Shown here piece by piece: positions 36,306 through 44,602 of a DNA stretch of 64,000 bases. A program made the translations under genes and the position numbers. Source of the stretch: Nocardia transvalensis NBRC 15921 (GTDB taxonomy: Bacteria; Actinomycetota; Actinomycetes; Mycobacteriales; Mycobacteriaceae); contig NZ_BAGL01000061.1 of the NCBI RefSeq assembly GCF_000308875.1, positions 57,295 to 121,294 of the forward strand, in the 5' to 3' direction. The notes beneath the pieces are model-generated. The model did not search any database. It was not told the origin of the DNA and saw only the letters and a list, made by a program, of their open reading frames with translations. Each line of letters begins with the position of its first letter. Position 1 is the first letter of the stretch.

Positions 36306-36340
36306 AGCCGACGGGGAGATTCTAAGCCTCCCCGTCGGCT
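36306..36340. terminator. hairpin downstream of rpsO
   Basis: Perfect 13-base arms AGCCGACGGGGAG / CTCCCCGTCGGCT with a nine-base loop, 40 bases past the rpsO stop. No U-run follows, as usual for actinobacteria. It may terminate rpsO or protect/process the rpsO-gpsI transcript. The remainder of the 336-base gap 36045-36380 shows no gene; it is the gpsI leader. Confidence 0.55.
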
Positions 36341-36380
36341 GGCTTGCGAACTGCCTCTGCAGAACGTGTGTCGCTATGCG

Positions 36381-36650
36381 TCAGCGACGCAGTCCGAGCC
36401 GCTCGATCAGCGAACGGTAGCGCGCGATGTCCTTGTCCTGCAGGTACTTCGACAGGCGCTTGCGACGGCCGATGAGCTGCATCAGGCCGTGGCGGGTGTG
36501 GTGATCGTGCTTGTGCTTCTTGAGGTGCTCGGTGATGTCGGAGATGCGCTTGGTCAGCATCGCGATCTGGGCCTCCGGCGAACCGGTGTCCTTCTCGTGC
36601 ACCCCGTAGTCGGCGAGGATCGCCTTCTTCTGCTCGGTGGTCAGCGCCAC
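36381..36650 (-). CDS. rpsO: 30S ribosomal protein S15
   Basis: An 89-residue protein, the exact family length: ALTTEQKKAILADYGVHEKD, TGSPEAQIAMLTKRISDITE, HLKKHKHDHHTRHGLMQLIG and RRKRLSKYLQDKDIARYRSL. It binds 16S rRNA early in 30S assembly. The start is the GTG at 36650 with AGGAG upstream; the frame extends further but not as S15. Confidence 0.97.
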   Translation of the reverse strand: MALTTEQKKAILADYGVHEKDTGSPEAQIAMLTKRISDITEHLKKHKHDHHTRHGLMQLIGRRKRLSKYLQDKDIARYRSLIERLGLRR

Positions 36651-36874
36651 GAATTCACTCCTGGTATTCCAGTCCGCGCTCGGAAGAACCGGGAAACCCC
36701 GGGCGGGCGCCACCGCGGACCGCAGCAAACCCGACGAGCCAGCCTACCGGACGGGCATCCGGAAGCCGAATCGCCCTCGCGCTGTACCCACATCCATTAC
36801 CTCACGCGTAATCGACTTGCCGCTACCCGGCTGCGAATCTTGTTCTCGCACGGACGATTACAGAGGAGCCCACG

Positions 36875-37693
36875 ATGCCGTACTTCCGGACCACCGACGG
36901 AACCACCCTGGCCTACGAGGAGTACGGCACCGGCGCGCCGGTCGTCTTCCTCGCCGGATGGTCGCTGAACACCGAGATGTGGGAGCACCAGGCGCCGTTC
37001 TTCGCCGAGCGAGGCTACCGCTGCGTCCTGCTGGACCGCCGCGGCCACGGCCGCTCGGACCGGCCCGCCGGCGGCTACGACGTCGATACCCGCGCCGACG
37101 ACGTGGCGGCACTGCTCGAGCACCTGGACCTCACCGGGGTCACGCTGGTCGCGCACTCCGCCGGCGGTGCGGAGGCCGTCCACTGTCTGGCCCGGCACGG
37201 GCAGGACCGGGTGCGCCGGGTGACGCTGCTCGCACCGGCCATGCCGCGGATGGCGTGGGCCCCGGACCACCCGGCGGGCGTTCCGGAGGAGCTGCTGGAG
37301 GCGTCCATGGCCGCCCTGCGCGCCGACCGCGCCAAGTGGATGGCCGACCGGGCCCAGGGCTACTTCGCCACCCACCTCGGCAACGACGTCTCCCCGGCCC
37401 TCATCGATCAGGAGGTCCGGCGCTGCCTGTCGACCACCCACTGGGCCGCCATCCAGGTCCAGCGCTCGGTCATCGAGAGCGACCTGCGCGCCGAACTCCC
37501 CGGCATCACCGTCCCCGTCCTGCTCGTCCACGGCCACGCCGACCAGTCCATCCCGATCGACCCCTCCAGCCGCGTCGCGGTCCGGCTACTCCCGAACGCG
37601 GAACTGAAGGAGCTTCCGACCGCCGGACACGGGCTCTATGTCACGCACGCGGCGGAGATCAACGCGGACATCCTGGAGTTCATGAAGAGCTGA
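36875..37693 (+). CDS. alpha/beta hydrolase, haloperoxidase-like
   Basis: A 272-residue serine hydrolase. Nucleophile elbow LVAHSAGGAEA (Ser about 94), acid in LLVHGHADQSIPI, and His in ELPTAGHGLYVTHAAEI form the triad; VVFLAGWSLNTEMWEHQAPF holds the oxyanion region and LDRRGHGRSDRP the next loop. It is closest to the cofactor-free chloroperoxidase/esterase group. GAGGAG precedes the ATG. It is followed by the paired palindromic repeat and then ribF in convergent orientation. Confidence 0.85.
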   Translation: MPYFRTTDGTTLAYEEYGTGAPVVFLAGWSLNTEMWEHQAPFFAERGYRCVLLDRRGHGRSDRPAGGYDVDTRADDVAALLEHLDLTGVTLVAHSAGGAEAVHCLARHGQDRVRRVTLLAPAMPRMAWAPDHPAGVPEELLEASMAALRADRAKWMADRAQGYFATHLGNDVSPALIDQEVRRCLSTTHWAAIQVQRSVIESDLRAELPGITVPVLLVHGHADQSIPIDPSSRVAVRLLPNAELKELPTAGHGLYVTHAAEINADILEFMKS

Positions 37694-37696
37694 CCA

Positions 37697-37770
37697 CCCC
37701 TTTTTTCCGGCACGCTTTTGGCCGGAATCCCATGGTGAGATTCCGGCCAAAAGCGTGCCGGAAAAAGGGG
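37697..37770. repeat. dispersed palindromic repeat, inverted pair between convergent genes (site 5)
   Basis: The best-preserved pair: CCCCTTTTTTCCGGCACGCT and rest of the arm to 37729, spacer of nine bases, then the inverted arm to GGAAAAAGGGG. The arms are about 32-33 bases and differ only by one T/A in the homopolymer. It fills the whole gap between two stop codons (3 and 5 bases away), so it would act as a terminator hairpin in both directions. Confidence 0.92.
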
Positions 37771-37775
37771 TTGGC

Positions 37776-38741
37776 CTACTGGTCCGCAGCGAGAATCTCG
37801 CGTGTGCGGTCCACATCCCGACTGATGGCCGTGACCAGATCGTCCACCGAGCCGAAAGTACTCTGCCCGCGGATGTGCTCGACGAAATCCACCGCCACGT
37901 GCTGGCCATAGAGGTCGACGTCGGTGTCGAGCACGTAGGCCTCGACGGTGCGGGTGCGGCCGGAGAAGGTGGGGTTGGTGCCGACCGAGATGGCCGCCAT
38001 CGCCCGCTTGCCCGCCGTGGTGGTGCCGACGGTTTTGCCGGGGCTCAGGACGGTGAACCAGCCCGCGTACACGCCGTCGGCGGGGATGGCGGCGTGCATC
38101 GGCGGCGCCACGTTCGCGGTCGGGAAACCGAGTTCGCGGCCCCTGCCGTCGCCGTGCACGACGACGCCCTCGACACGGTGCGGGCGGCCGAGCGCATCGG
38201 CGGCCGCGGCCATGTCACCGGCGTCGACGCAGGCGCGAATGTAGGTGGAGGAGAACGTGACCGCGTGCTCGCCGACCAGCTTCACCCCGTCGACCTCGAA
38301 GCCCCAGCGGCCACCGAGGTCGCGCATGGTGTCGATGGTGCCGGTGGCCTTCTTGCCGAAGGTGAAGTTGTCGCCGATCACGACCTCGGTCACGTGCAGC
38401 TTCTCGACCAGCAGGTCGTGCACGTAGCGCGAGGGGGTGAGCTTCATGAAGTCCTGGGTGAACGGCATCACGCAGAACACGTCGATGCCCAGTTCCTCGA
38501 CCAGTTCGGCCCGCCGCGTCAGCGTGGTCAGCTGCGCGGGGTGCGAACCGGGCCGCACCACCTCCATGGGATGCGGGTCGAAGGTCATCAGCACCGACGG
38601 CACGCCGCGCACGGCGGCGGATTTCACGGCGCGGCTGATCAACTGGGCGTGCCCGCGGTGCACACCGTCGAACACCCCGATCGTGAGCACGCACCGTCCC
38701 CAGTCCGGGGGCATGTCCTCGAGACTTCGCCATCTCTGCAC
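37776..38741 (-). CDS. ribF: bifunctional riboflavin kinase / FAD synthetase
   Basis: A 321-residue enzyme making FMN and FAD. The N-terminal nucleotidyltransferase has CVLTIGVFDGVHRGHAQLIS and VIGDNFTFGKKATGTIDTMR; the C-terminal kinase has VVHGDGRGRELGFPTANVAP and FSGRTRTVEAYVLDTDVDLY. The GTG at 38741 matches the known actinobacterial start (QRWRSLEDM); the longer frame starts at a TTG. It is divergent from the DtxR-type regulator, matching Rv2786c/Rv2788. Confidence 0.95.
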   Translation of the reverse strand: MQRWRSLEDMPPDWGRCVLTIGVFDGVHRGHAQLISRAVKSAAVRGVPSVLMTFDPHPMEVVRPGSHPAQLTTLTRRAELVEELGIDVFCVMPFTQDFMKLTPSRYVHDLLVEKLHVTEVVIGDNFTFGKKATGTIDTMRDLGGRWGFEVDGVKLVGEHAVTFSSTYIRACVDAGDMAAAADALGRPHRVEGVVVHGDGRGRELGFPTANVAPPMHAAIPADGVYAGWFTVLSPGKTVGTTTAGKRAMAAISVGTNPTFSGRTRTVEAYVLDTDVDLYGQHVAVDFVEHIRGQSTFGSVDDLVTAISRDVDRTREILAADQ

Positions 38742-38889
38742 ACCCGGCAGCCTACGCAAAGCGCGTCACGGAGGGCATTCGGCGGTGCGGTTGTTCACAG
38801 CGGCGTGGCGCGGGCATCGGCGGTTCGTCATATCGTGTTCGGCGGGCCGCCTCCTCCGGACCGGCCGTTCGCACGGCTAAGCTCGAAAC

Positions 38890-39666
38890 GTGCCCGGAAA
38901 ACGAGATATCGCCACCCGTCGCGAGCTGGCCGATCCCTCCGCGTCACAGCAGACCGACGCGACGGAGACGAGCGGCACGGCCACCGCGACCGGCGAGACG
39001 ACCCTCGCGCCGGTGCTGTCCTCGGTCGCGCAGGACTACCTGAAGGTGATCTGGACCGCGCAGGAGTGGTCGCAGGAGAAGGTGTCGACGAAGCTGCTCG
39101 CCGAACGCATCGGCGTCTCGGCGTCGACGGTGTCCGAAGCGGTGCGCAAACTCGCCGATCAGGGCCTGGTCGAGCACGCCCGCTACGGGTCCATCACGCT
39201 GACCGAGGACGGCCGCCGCGCCGCCGTCGCCATGGTCCGCCGGCACCGCCTGATCGAGACCTTCCTGGTGAACGAACTCGGCTACGGCTGGGACGAGGTG
39301 CACGACGAGGCCGAGGTCCTCGAGCACGCGGTCTCCGAAACGCTGATGGCCCGCATCGACGCCAAACTCGGCCACCCGGACCGTGATCCGCACGGCGACC
39401 CCATCCCCTCGGTGGACGGCGCCGTGCCCACCCCGCCGGCCCGCCAGCTCAGTGACTTCCAGGCGGGCGAGACCGGCCGCGTCGCCCGCATCTCCGATTT
39501 CGACCCGGCCATGCTCCGGTACTTCGACTCGGTCGGCATCGCCCTGGACACCCCCATCTCGGTCGTCGAACGCCGAGACTTCGCCGGCACCATAGCCATC
39601 CGACTAGGCGACCGCACCCTGGACCTGGGCAGCCCCGCCGCCGAAGCCATCTGGCTGACCTCCTGA
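38890..39666 (+). CDS. DtxR/MntR-family metal-dependent regulator (SirR-like)
   Basis: A 258-residue Fe/Mn-type repressor. After a polar N-terminus of about 40 residues comes the helix-turn-helix (SVAQDYLKVIWTAQEWSQEK, RIGVSASTVSEAVRKLADQG), then the metal/dimer domain (AVAMVRRHRLIETFLVNELG, WDEVHDEAEVLEHAVSE) and an SH3-like FeoA domain (FQAGETGRVARISDFDPAML). Orthologous in place to M. tuberculosis Rv2788. The start GTG at 38890 could be too early because the N-terminus is poorly structured. Confidence 0.88.
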   Translation: MPGKRDIATRRELADPSASQQTDATETSGTATATGETTLAPVLSSVAQDYLKVIWTAQEWSQEKVSTKLLAERIGVSASTVSEAVRKLADQGLVEHARYGSITLTEDGRRAAVAMVRRHRLIETFLVNELGYGWDEVHDEAEVLEHAVSETLMARIDAKLGHPDRDPHGDPIPSVDGAVPTPPARQLSDFQAGETGRVARISDFDPAMLRYFDSVGIALDTPISVVERRDFAGTIAIRLGDRTLDLGSPAAEAIWLTS

Positions 39667-39669
39667 CGA

Positions 39670-39695
39670 GATTCCGGCCAAAAGCGTGCCGGAAA
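39670..39695. repeat. dispersed palindromic repeat, single hairpin (site 6, left)
   Basis: GATTCCGGCCAAAAGCGTGC then CGGAAA, starting three bases after the DtxR-type gene's stop. With the copy at 39805 it brackets a tandem array in the gap between convergent genes. Confidence 0.88.
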
Positions 39696-39721
39696 GAGGG
39701 GAGCCTACGTCGCCGTCAGTG

Positions 39722-39809
39722 CCCGGCACCACAGCCCCAGTCCCCCGGCACCACCGCCCCAACTCCCCGACACCACCGCCCCAACTCCCCGACACCACCG
39801 ACCCAATTC
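39722..39809 (+). repeat. 22-base tandem array (site 6 array)
   Basis: Units of the type CCCGGCACCACCGCCCCAAC plus TC start at 39722, 39744, 39766 and 39788; the following CCCGG at 39810 belongs to the palindrome. The period is exactly 22 bases throughout, and the phase is kept into the hairpin. Confidence 0.85.
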
Positions 39810-39832
39810 CCCGGCATGCTTTTGGCCGGGGC
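39805..39832. repeat. dispersed palindromic repeat, single hairpin (site 6, right)
   Basis: Arm CCCCGGCATGCTTTTGGCCG followed by GGG, stem CCCCGGC/GCCGGGG with the CATGC loop variant. It ends nine bases from the stop codon of the tartrate-dehydrogenase-like gene. Confidence 0.85.
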
Positions 39833-39841
39833 GTATGCCCT

Positions 39842-40903
39842 TCAGCTCCCCACGAGTTCCGCGGCGCGCTTGGCGATGGTGAGACCCAGTTCGGTGGTGG
39901 TGGCGGTGCCGCCCAGGTCCGGGGTACGGACACTGCCTTCGGCCAGGACTTCGCAGACGGCGCGATCGATGGCCGCCGCGGCCGCACGCTCCCCCAACTG
40001 CTCCACCATCATTGCGGCGGCGAGGATTTGGGCCACGGGGTTGGCGATGCCCTGGCCCGCGATATCGGGCGCACTGCCGTGGACGGCCTCGAACATGGAG
40101 GGGGCGTCGCGGTGCGGGTTGATATTCCCCGAGGGTGCCAGGCCGAGACCGCCCGTCACCGCGGCGGCGAGATCAGACAGGATGTCGCCGAACAGGTTCG
40201 AGCCGACGATCACGTCGAGGCGGTCGGGGTGCAGCACGATCTCGGCGGCCAGCGCGTCGACGTGCATCTGCCGGGTCTCGACGTCCGGGTACTCGGCCGC
40301 GATGCGCTCGAAGACGCTGTCCCAGTACGGCATCGAGTGGATGAGGCCGTTGGATTTGGTCGCCGAGCACAGCCGCCCGTCGCGCTCGCGGGCCCGCTCG
40401 AATGCGTAGCGGATGATGCGCTCGCAGCCGGTGCGGGTGAACACCGACTCCTGGAGCACGACCTCCTCCGGACGGCCCGGGTTGTGGATGCCGCCGAGTT
40501 CGGAGTACTCGCCCTCGGAGTTCTCCCGCACGATCAGGATGTCCAGATCCTCGGCGGTGCGGTCGCGCAGCGCGGATTCGGTGCCCGGCAGCAGCCGCAC
40601 CGGACGCAGGTTCACGTACTGGGAGAACGCCCGGCGCAACGGGATCAGCAGACCCCACAGCGAGATGTGGTCGGGCACACCGGGAAAGCCGACGGCACCC
40701 AGCAGGATCGCGTCGAACCCGGCGAGCCGTTCGACCCCGTCGGCGGGCATCATCGCCCCGGTGCGCAGGTACTGCTCACAGGACCAGTCGAATTCGGTCC
40801 ACTCGACCCCGGGCAGCACGGCGTCGACGACCTGCACCGCCTCCGCGGTCACGTCGACGCCGATGCCGTCGCCCGGAATGGTCGCGATGCGATAAGTGCT
40901 CAC
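39842..40903 (-). CDS. tartrate/D-malate/isopropylmalate dehydrogenase family (TtuC-like)
   Basis: A 353-residue NAD-dependent decarboxylating dehydrogenase of the isocitrate/isopropylmalate family: IATIPGDGIGVDVTAEAVQV, LILLGAVGFPGVPDH-type loop, LIVRENSEGEYSELGG, LFGDILSDLAAAVTGGLGLA and VHGSAPDIAGQGIANPV. The ENSEGEYS phosphorylation-loop equivalent is characteristic of tartrate and D-malate dehydrogenases rather than LeuB. Substrates would be D-malate, tartrate or a 2-hydroxy-3-alkylmalate. The GTG at 40903 overlaps the aldehyde dehydrogenase stop, so the two are co-translated. Confidence 0.85.
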   Translation of the reverse strand: MSTYRIATIPGDGIGVDVTAEAVQVVDAVLPGVEWTEFDWSCEQYLRTGAMMPADGVERLAGFDAILLGAVGFPGVPDHISLWGLLIPLRRAFSQYVNLRPVRLLPGTESALRDRTAEDLDILIVRENSEGEYSELGGIHNPGRPEEVVLQESVFTRTGCERIIRYAFERARERDGRLCSATKSNGLIHSMPYWDSVFERIAAEYPDVETRQMHVDALAAEIVLHPDRLDVIVGSNLFGDILSDLAAAVTGGLGLAPSGNINPHRDAPSMFEAVHGSAPDIAGQGIANPVAQILAAAMMVEQLGERAAAAAIDRAVCEVLAEGSVRTPDLGGTATTTELGLTIAKRAAELVGS

Positions 40904-42396
40904 AGCTGCACGCCGATGTACTTGGTCTCCAGGAATTCGTCGATGCCCGTCAGGCCGCCCTCGCGGCCGAGCCCGGACTCCTTGATACCGCCGAACGGCG
41001 CGGCAGGGTTGGACACCACGCCCTGGTTGAGCCCGACCATGCCGGATTCCAGCGCCTCGCACACGCGCAGCCCGCGGCGCAACCCCTCGGTGTACACATA
41101 CCCCACCAGACCGAACGGGGTGTCGTTGGCGCGCGTCACGACCTCCTCCTCGGTATCGAACGGGGTGAGGCTCGCGACGGGGCCGAAGATCTCGGTGTGG
41201 CACATCTGCGCGTCGTCCGGCACGTCGACGAGAACCGTTGCGGGATAGAAGTTTCCGGGGCCGTCCAGCGGTTCGCCGCCGAGCAGCACCCGCGCGCCGC
41301 GCGAGCGGGCGTCGGCGACCAGCTCGGTCACCTTGGCCACTGCGGCGTCGTCGATGAGCGGACCCACCACGACATCGGGTTCGGTGCCCCGGCCGAGCGG
41401 CAGCGCCGCCATCCGCGCCGCGAGCCGCTGCGCGAAGTCGTCGATCACGCCGCGCTGCACGAAGATCCGGTTCGCGGCGGTGCACGCCTGCCCGATATTG
41501 CGCATCTTCGCCGCCAGCGCGCCCTCCACGGCCGCATCCAGGTCGGCGTCGTCGAAGACGATGAACGGCGCGTTGCCGCCCAGCTCCATCGAGGTCCGCA
41601 TGACGGTCTGCGCGCACTGTTCGAGCAGCTTCTTGCCGACCGGCGTGGAGCCGGTGAACGACAGTTTGCGCGAGCGCTCGTCGAGGATCATCGGCGTCAT
41701 CAGCGCGCCCGGATCGGAGGTGGTGACGACGTTCACCACGCCCGCGGGCACCCCGGCCTGCCGCAGGATGTCGGCGATCGCCAGCGTGCACAGCGGCGTC
41801 TGCTCGGCCGGCTTGACGACACAGGTGCACCCGGCCGCCAGCGCCGGGCCGATCTTGCGGGTGGCCATGGCCATCGGGAAGTTCCACGGCGTGATCAGCA
41901 GGCTCGGCCCGACCGGCTGGCGGGCCACCAGGAACCGGGCGTTGCCGGCCGGTGCGGTCATGTATCCGCCGTCCAGGCGCACGGCCTCCTCGGCGAACCA
42001 GCGGAAGAACTCCGCGGCGTAGGTGACCTCGCCGCGCGCCTCCGCCAGGGGCTTGCCCATCTCGAGGGTGGCGATCAGCGCCAGCCGGTCGGCATCGTCG
42101 AGCAGCATGCGGTGGGCGCGCATCAGGATCTCGCTGCGCTCGCGCGGGGGCGTGCGCGCCCAGTCGGCCTGCGCGTTCGCCGCGGCCTCGAGGGCGGCGA
42201 GGCCGTCGTCGGGCCCGGCGTCGGACACCGAGCACAGCGTCCGGCCCGTCGCCGGATCGACGACCGGCAGCGTCGCCGCCGTCTCGCGCCACTCGCCACC
42301 GATGTACAGCCCGGTGGGGACGCTGTCGATCGCGGCCCGCTCGGCCGGATTCAGGCTCTCGTCGGTCCGGTTCGGGATCGTCTGGCTCTGCGTCAC
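40900..42396 (-). CDS. succinate-semialdehyde-type NAD(P)+ aldehyde dehydrogenase
   Basis: A 498-residue aldehyde dehydrogenase close to GabD/SSADH. Catalytic Glu in MELGGNAPFIVFDDAD, Cys in NIGQACTAANRIFVQ, cofactor region TPWNFPMAMATRKIGPALAA, and FTGSTPVGKKLLEQC. The GTG at 42396 has GAGGAG upstream. It is divergent from the aminotransferase gene, which fits an amino-acid to semialdehyde to acid route, as for GABA, but the downstream dehydrogenase suggests a more complex substrate. Confidence 0.88.
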   Translation of the reverse strand: MTQSQTIPNRTDESLNPAERAAIDSVPTGLYIGGEWRETAATLPVVDPATGRTLCSVSDAGPDDGLAALEAAANAQADWARTPPRERSEILMRAHRMLLDDADRLALIATLEMGKPLAEARGEVTYAAEFFRWFAEEAVRLDGGYMTAPAGNARFLVARQPVGPSLLITPWNFPMAMATRKIGPALAAGCTCVVKPAEQTPLCTLAIADILRQAGVPAGVVNVVTTSDPGALMTPMILDERSRKLSFTGSTPVGKKLLEQCAQTVMRTSMELGGNAPFIVFDDADLDAAVEGALAAKMRNIGQACTAANRIFVQRGVIDDFAQRLAARMAALPLGRGTEPDVVVGPLIDDAAVAKVTELVADARSRGARVLLGGEPLDGPGNFYPATVLVDVPDDAQMCHTEIFGPVASLTPFDTEEEVVTRANDTPFGLVGYVYTEGLRRGLRVCEALESGMVGLNQGVVSNPAAPFGGIKESGLGREGGLTGIDEFLETKYIGVQL

Positions 42397-42486
42397 CGCG
42401 TGCTCCTCACCCTGGTCTCCGCCGGATCCGGCGGTCGGTTGATATCGGTACCCCATTGCTGCGGCACTGCCCGACATGTTATTCAT

Positions 42487-42519
42487 ATTGTCGACAATCC
42501 GACAATAGACAATCCGACA
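42487..42519. promoter_or_regulatory. palindrome ATTGTCGACAAT plus GACAATCCGACA direct repeats
   Basis: A perfect 12-base palindrome at 42487-42498 followed by GACAATCCGACA twice (42493-42504 and 42508-42519; period 15). It lies between the divergent aldehyde dehydrogenase and aminotransferase genes. The same ATTGTCNACAATCCGA sequence recurs at 47411, in the other divergent promoter of the cluster, so both are probably bound by the GntR/FCD regulator encoded at 48956. Confidence 0.65.
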
Positions 42520-42565
42520 CACCCCCGTTCGCGGCACCACCCCACGCTCCGGAAGGCGGATCACG

Positions 42566-43807
42566 ATGACGGCTCTCTCCCCCGTCCTGAAGCAGGCCAC
42601 CCCGGTCACCGTCGACCACGGCGAGGGCTGCTACCTCTACGCCACCGACGGCAGCCGCTATCTCGACTTCACCGCCGGGATCGGCGTGACCAGCACCGGT
42701 CACTGCCACCCGAAGGTGGTCGAGGCGGCCCAGAAGCAGGTCGGCAGCCTGATCCACGGTCAGTACACGACCGTCATGCACAAGCCGCTGCTCGCGCTGA
42801 CCGAGCGCCTCGGCGACGTGCTGCCGGCCGGGCTCGATTCGGTGTTCTTCTCCAACTCCGGCAGCGAGGCGATCGAGGCGGCGCTGCGGCTGGTGCGGCA
42901 GGCCACCAAGCGGCCCAACGTCATCGTGTTCCACGGCGGATTCCACGGCCGCACGGTCGCGGCGGCCACCATGACGACCTCCGGCACCCGGTTCTCCGCC
43001 GGATTCAGCCCGCTGATGGCCGGTGTGCACGTGGCGCCGTTCCCGACCGCGTTCCGCTACGGCTGGAGCGAGGAGCAGGCCACCGATTTCGCGCTGCGCG
43101 AGCTGGACTACCTGCTCACCACCCTGAGCTCGCCCGACGAGACCGCCGCGTTCTTCGTCGAGCCGGTACTCGGCGAGGGCGGCTACATTCCCGGCAACAC
43201 CCGCTTCTTCCAGGGCCTGCGCGAGCGCGCGGACCGCCACGGCATCCTGCTGGTCTTCGACGAGATCCAGACCGGCTTCGGGCGGACCGGAAAGTTCTTC
43301 GGCCATCAGCACTTCGACGTCAAGCCGGATATCATCACCATCGCCAAGGGCCTGGCCAGCGGCTTCCCGCTGTCGGGCATCGCCGCCTCGAGCGAGCTGA
43401 TGGCCAAGGCGTGGCCGGGTTCCCAGGGCGGCACCTACGGCGGTAACGCCGTCGCCTGCGCCGCCGCGCTGGCCACCATCGACGTCATCGAATCCGAGGG
43501 CCTGGTCGACAACGCCGCCGAGCGGGGGCGCCAGCTGCTCGCCGGCGCGCGCAGCCGCGCCACCAAGGCCGTCGGCGACGTGCGCGGCCTGGGCCTGCTG
43601 GTCGGCACCGAATTCACCACGGCGGCAGGCGAACCCGACACCGCCACCGCGGCGGCCGCGCAGCGCAAGGCGCACGAGAAGGGCCTGCTGCTGCTGACCT
43701 GCGGCGCCTACAGCAATGTCGTGCGGATGATCCCGCCGCTGATCGTGACCGCCGACCAGGTCGACGAGGCCCTCGGCATCTGGTCCTCCGTGCTGGACGA
43801 GCTGTAG
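42566..43807 (+). CDS. class III PLP aminotransferase (GABA aminotransferase-like)
   Basis: A 413-residue pyridoxal-phosphate omega-aminotransferase. FFSNSGSEAIEAALRLVRQA binds the cofactor phosphate, VIVFHGGFHGRTVAAATMTT is the aromatic stacking region, LLVFDEIQTGFGRTGKFFG holds the Asp that contacts the ring, and the Schiff-base Lys is in ITIAKGLASGFPLSG. It would convert a GABA-like amine to a semialdehyde for the divergent aldehyde dehydrogenase. GGAAGG precedes the ATG; DUF3830 follows after 11 bases. Confidence 0.9.
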   Translation: MTALSPVLKQATPVTVDHGEGCYLYATDGSRYLDFTAGIGVTSTGHCHPKVVEAAQKQVGSLIHGQYTTVMHKPLLALTERLGDVLPAGLDSVFFSNSGSEAIEAALRLVRQATKRPNVIVFHGGFHGRTVAAATMTTSGTRFSAGFSPLMAGVHVAPFPTAFRYGWSEEQATDFALRELDYLLTTLSSPDETAAFFVEPVLGEGGYIPGNTRFFQGLRERADRHGILLVFDEIQTGFGRTGKFFGHQHFDVKPDIITIAKGLASGFPLSGIAASSELMAKAWPGSQGGTYGGNAVACAAALATIDVIESEGLVDNAAERGRQLLAGARSRATKAVGDVRGLGLLVGTEFTTAAGEPDTATAAAAQRKAHEKGLLLLTCGAYSNVVRMIPPLIVTADQVDEALGIWSSVLDEL

Positions 43808-43818
43808 GAGATTCCGCC

Positions 43819-44319
43819 ATGGCCCGCTACATCAGCATCACCCTCACCAAGGCGGGCGTGCGCTGCCGCGCCCGCCTGCTCGAGGCCGAGGCCCCCCTCA
43901 CCTGCGCCGCGGTGTGGGACGCCCTGCCGCAGGAGGCAGACGCCTTCCACGCCAAGTACGCCCGCAACGAGGTGTACACGCTGGTCCCACGCATCACCGC
44001 GGCCCCGCACCGCGAAAACCCCACCATCACACCGATTCCCGGCGACGTCTGCCTGTTCGACTTCGAACCCTGGGAGATCGGCAACCCCGCCTACGGCTAC
44101 GAACCCGGCTCCGAGGCCCACCACGCCCAGGGCGCCACGGACCTGGCCCTCTTCTACGGCCGTAACAACCTCCTGATCAACGGCGACCAGGGCTGGGTCC
44201 CCGGCAACGTCTTCGCCACCATCGAAGAGGGCCTGGCCGATATCGCCACGGCATGCAACAACCTCTGGCTCCGCGGCGTCGAGGGCGAAACCCTCGCCTT
44301 CGCAAGGGATTCGGAGTAG
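43819..44319 (+). CDS. DUF3830 family protein (cyclophilin-like fold)
   Basis: A 166-residue protein matching DUF3830: RYISITLTKAGVRCRARLLE, CAAVWDALPQEADAFHAKYA, RNEVYTLVPRI, LFDFEPWEIGNPAYGYEP and FYGRNNLLINGDQGWVPGNV. The family has a cyclophilin-like barrel and is often encoded with amidohydrolases and Asp/Glu racemases, but its reaction is unknown. It is co-transcribed with the aminotransferase. Confidence 0.8.
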   Translation: MARYISITLTKAGVRCRARLLEAEAPLTCAAVWDALPQEADAFHAKYARNEVYTLVPRITAAPHRENPTITPIPGDVCLFDFEPWEIGNPAYGYEPGSEAHHAQGATDLALFYGRNNLLINGDQGWVPGNVFATIEEGLADIATACNNLWLRGVEGETLAFARDSE

Positions 44320-44337
44320 CCAGCAAGGGAAGTTCCT

Positions 44338-44370
44338 CTTGTTTCCGGCCAAAAGCATGCCGGAAACAAG
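44338..44370. repeat. dispersed palindromic repeat, single long-stem hairpin (site 7)
   Basis: Stem CTTGTTTCCGGC / GCCGGAAACAAG with loop CAAAAGCAT (CATGC variant), 12 base pairs. It begins 18 bases after the DUF3830 stop. Unlike most single copies, the flanks are also complementary, so this one is a complete stem-loop on its own. Confidence 0.85.
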
Positions 44371-44422
44371 GGGGCAGACCCACGAGAACCGTCACCACTC
44401 CGAGCGAGAGCCGCCTGTCTTT

Positions 44423-44475
44423 CCCAACATGGTTGTGGGGAGTTCGCCCAGCGAACTCCCCACAACCATGTTGGG
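44423..44475. repeat. perfect 25-base-pair palindrome with 3-base loop
   Basis: Arms CCCAACATGGTTGTGGGGAG plus TTCGC (44423-44447) and its exact complement (44451-44475) around CCA. There is no U-run. The sequence is unrelated to the dispersed element 50 bases away. It might be a terminator of the upstream operon, a structured RNA, or the mark of a small mobile palindrome. The remaining bases of 44320-44602 show no gene. Confidence 0.9.
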
Positions 44476-44602
44476 GCACCGCAAGATTCGGGGCGCGACA
44501 CGCGAGAAGGCCCGAAGTAGAGTCGGTCAGCGATCAACAGTGGCTCGGTCGCCGGGCCCGGCCGCGGCCGCGGTGTCCGCTCGGCGGGAAGGTGACATCG
44601 CC

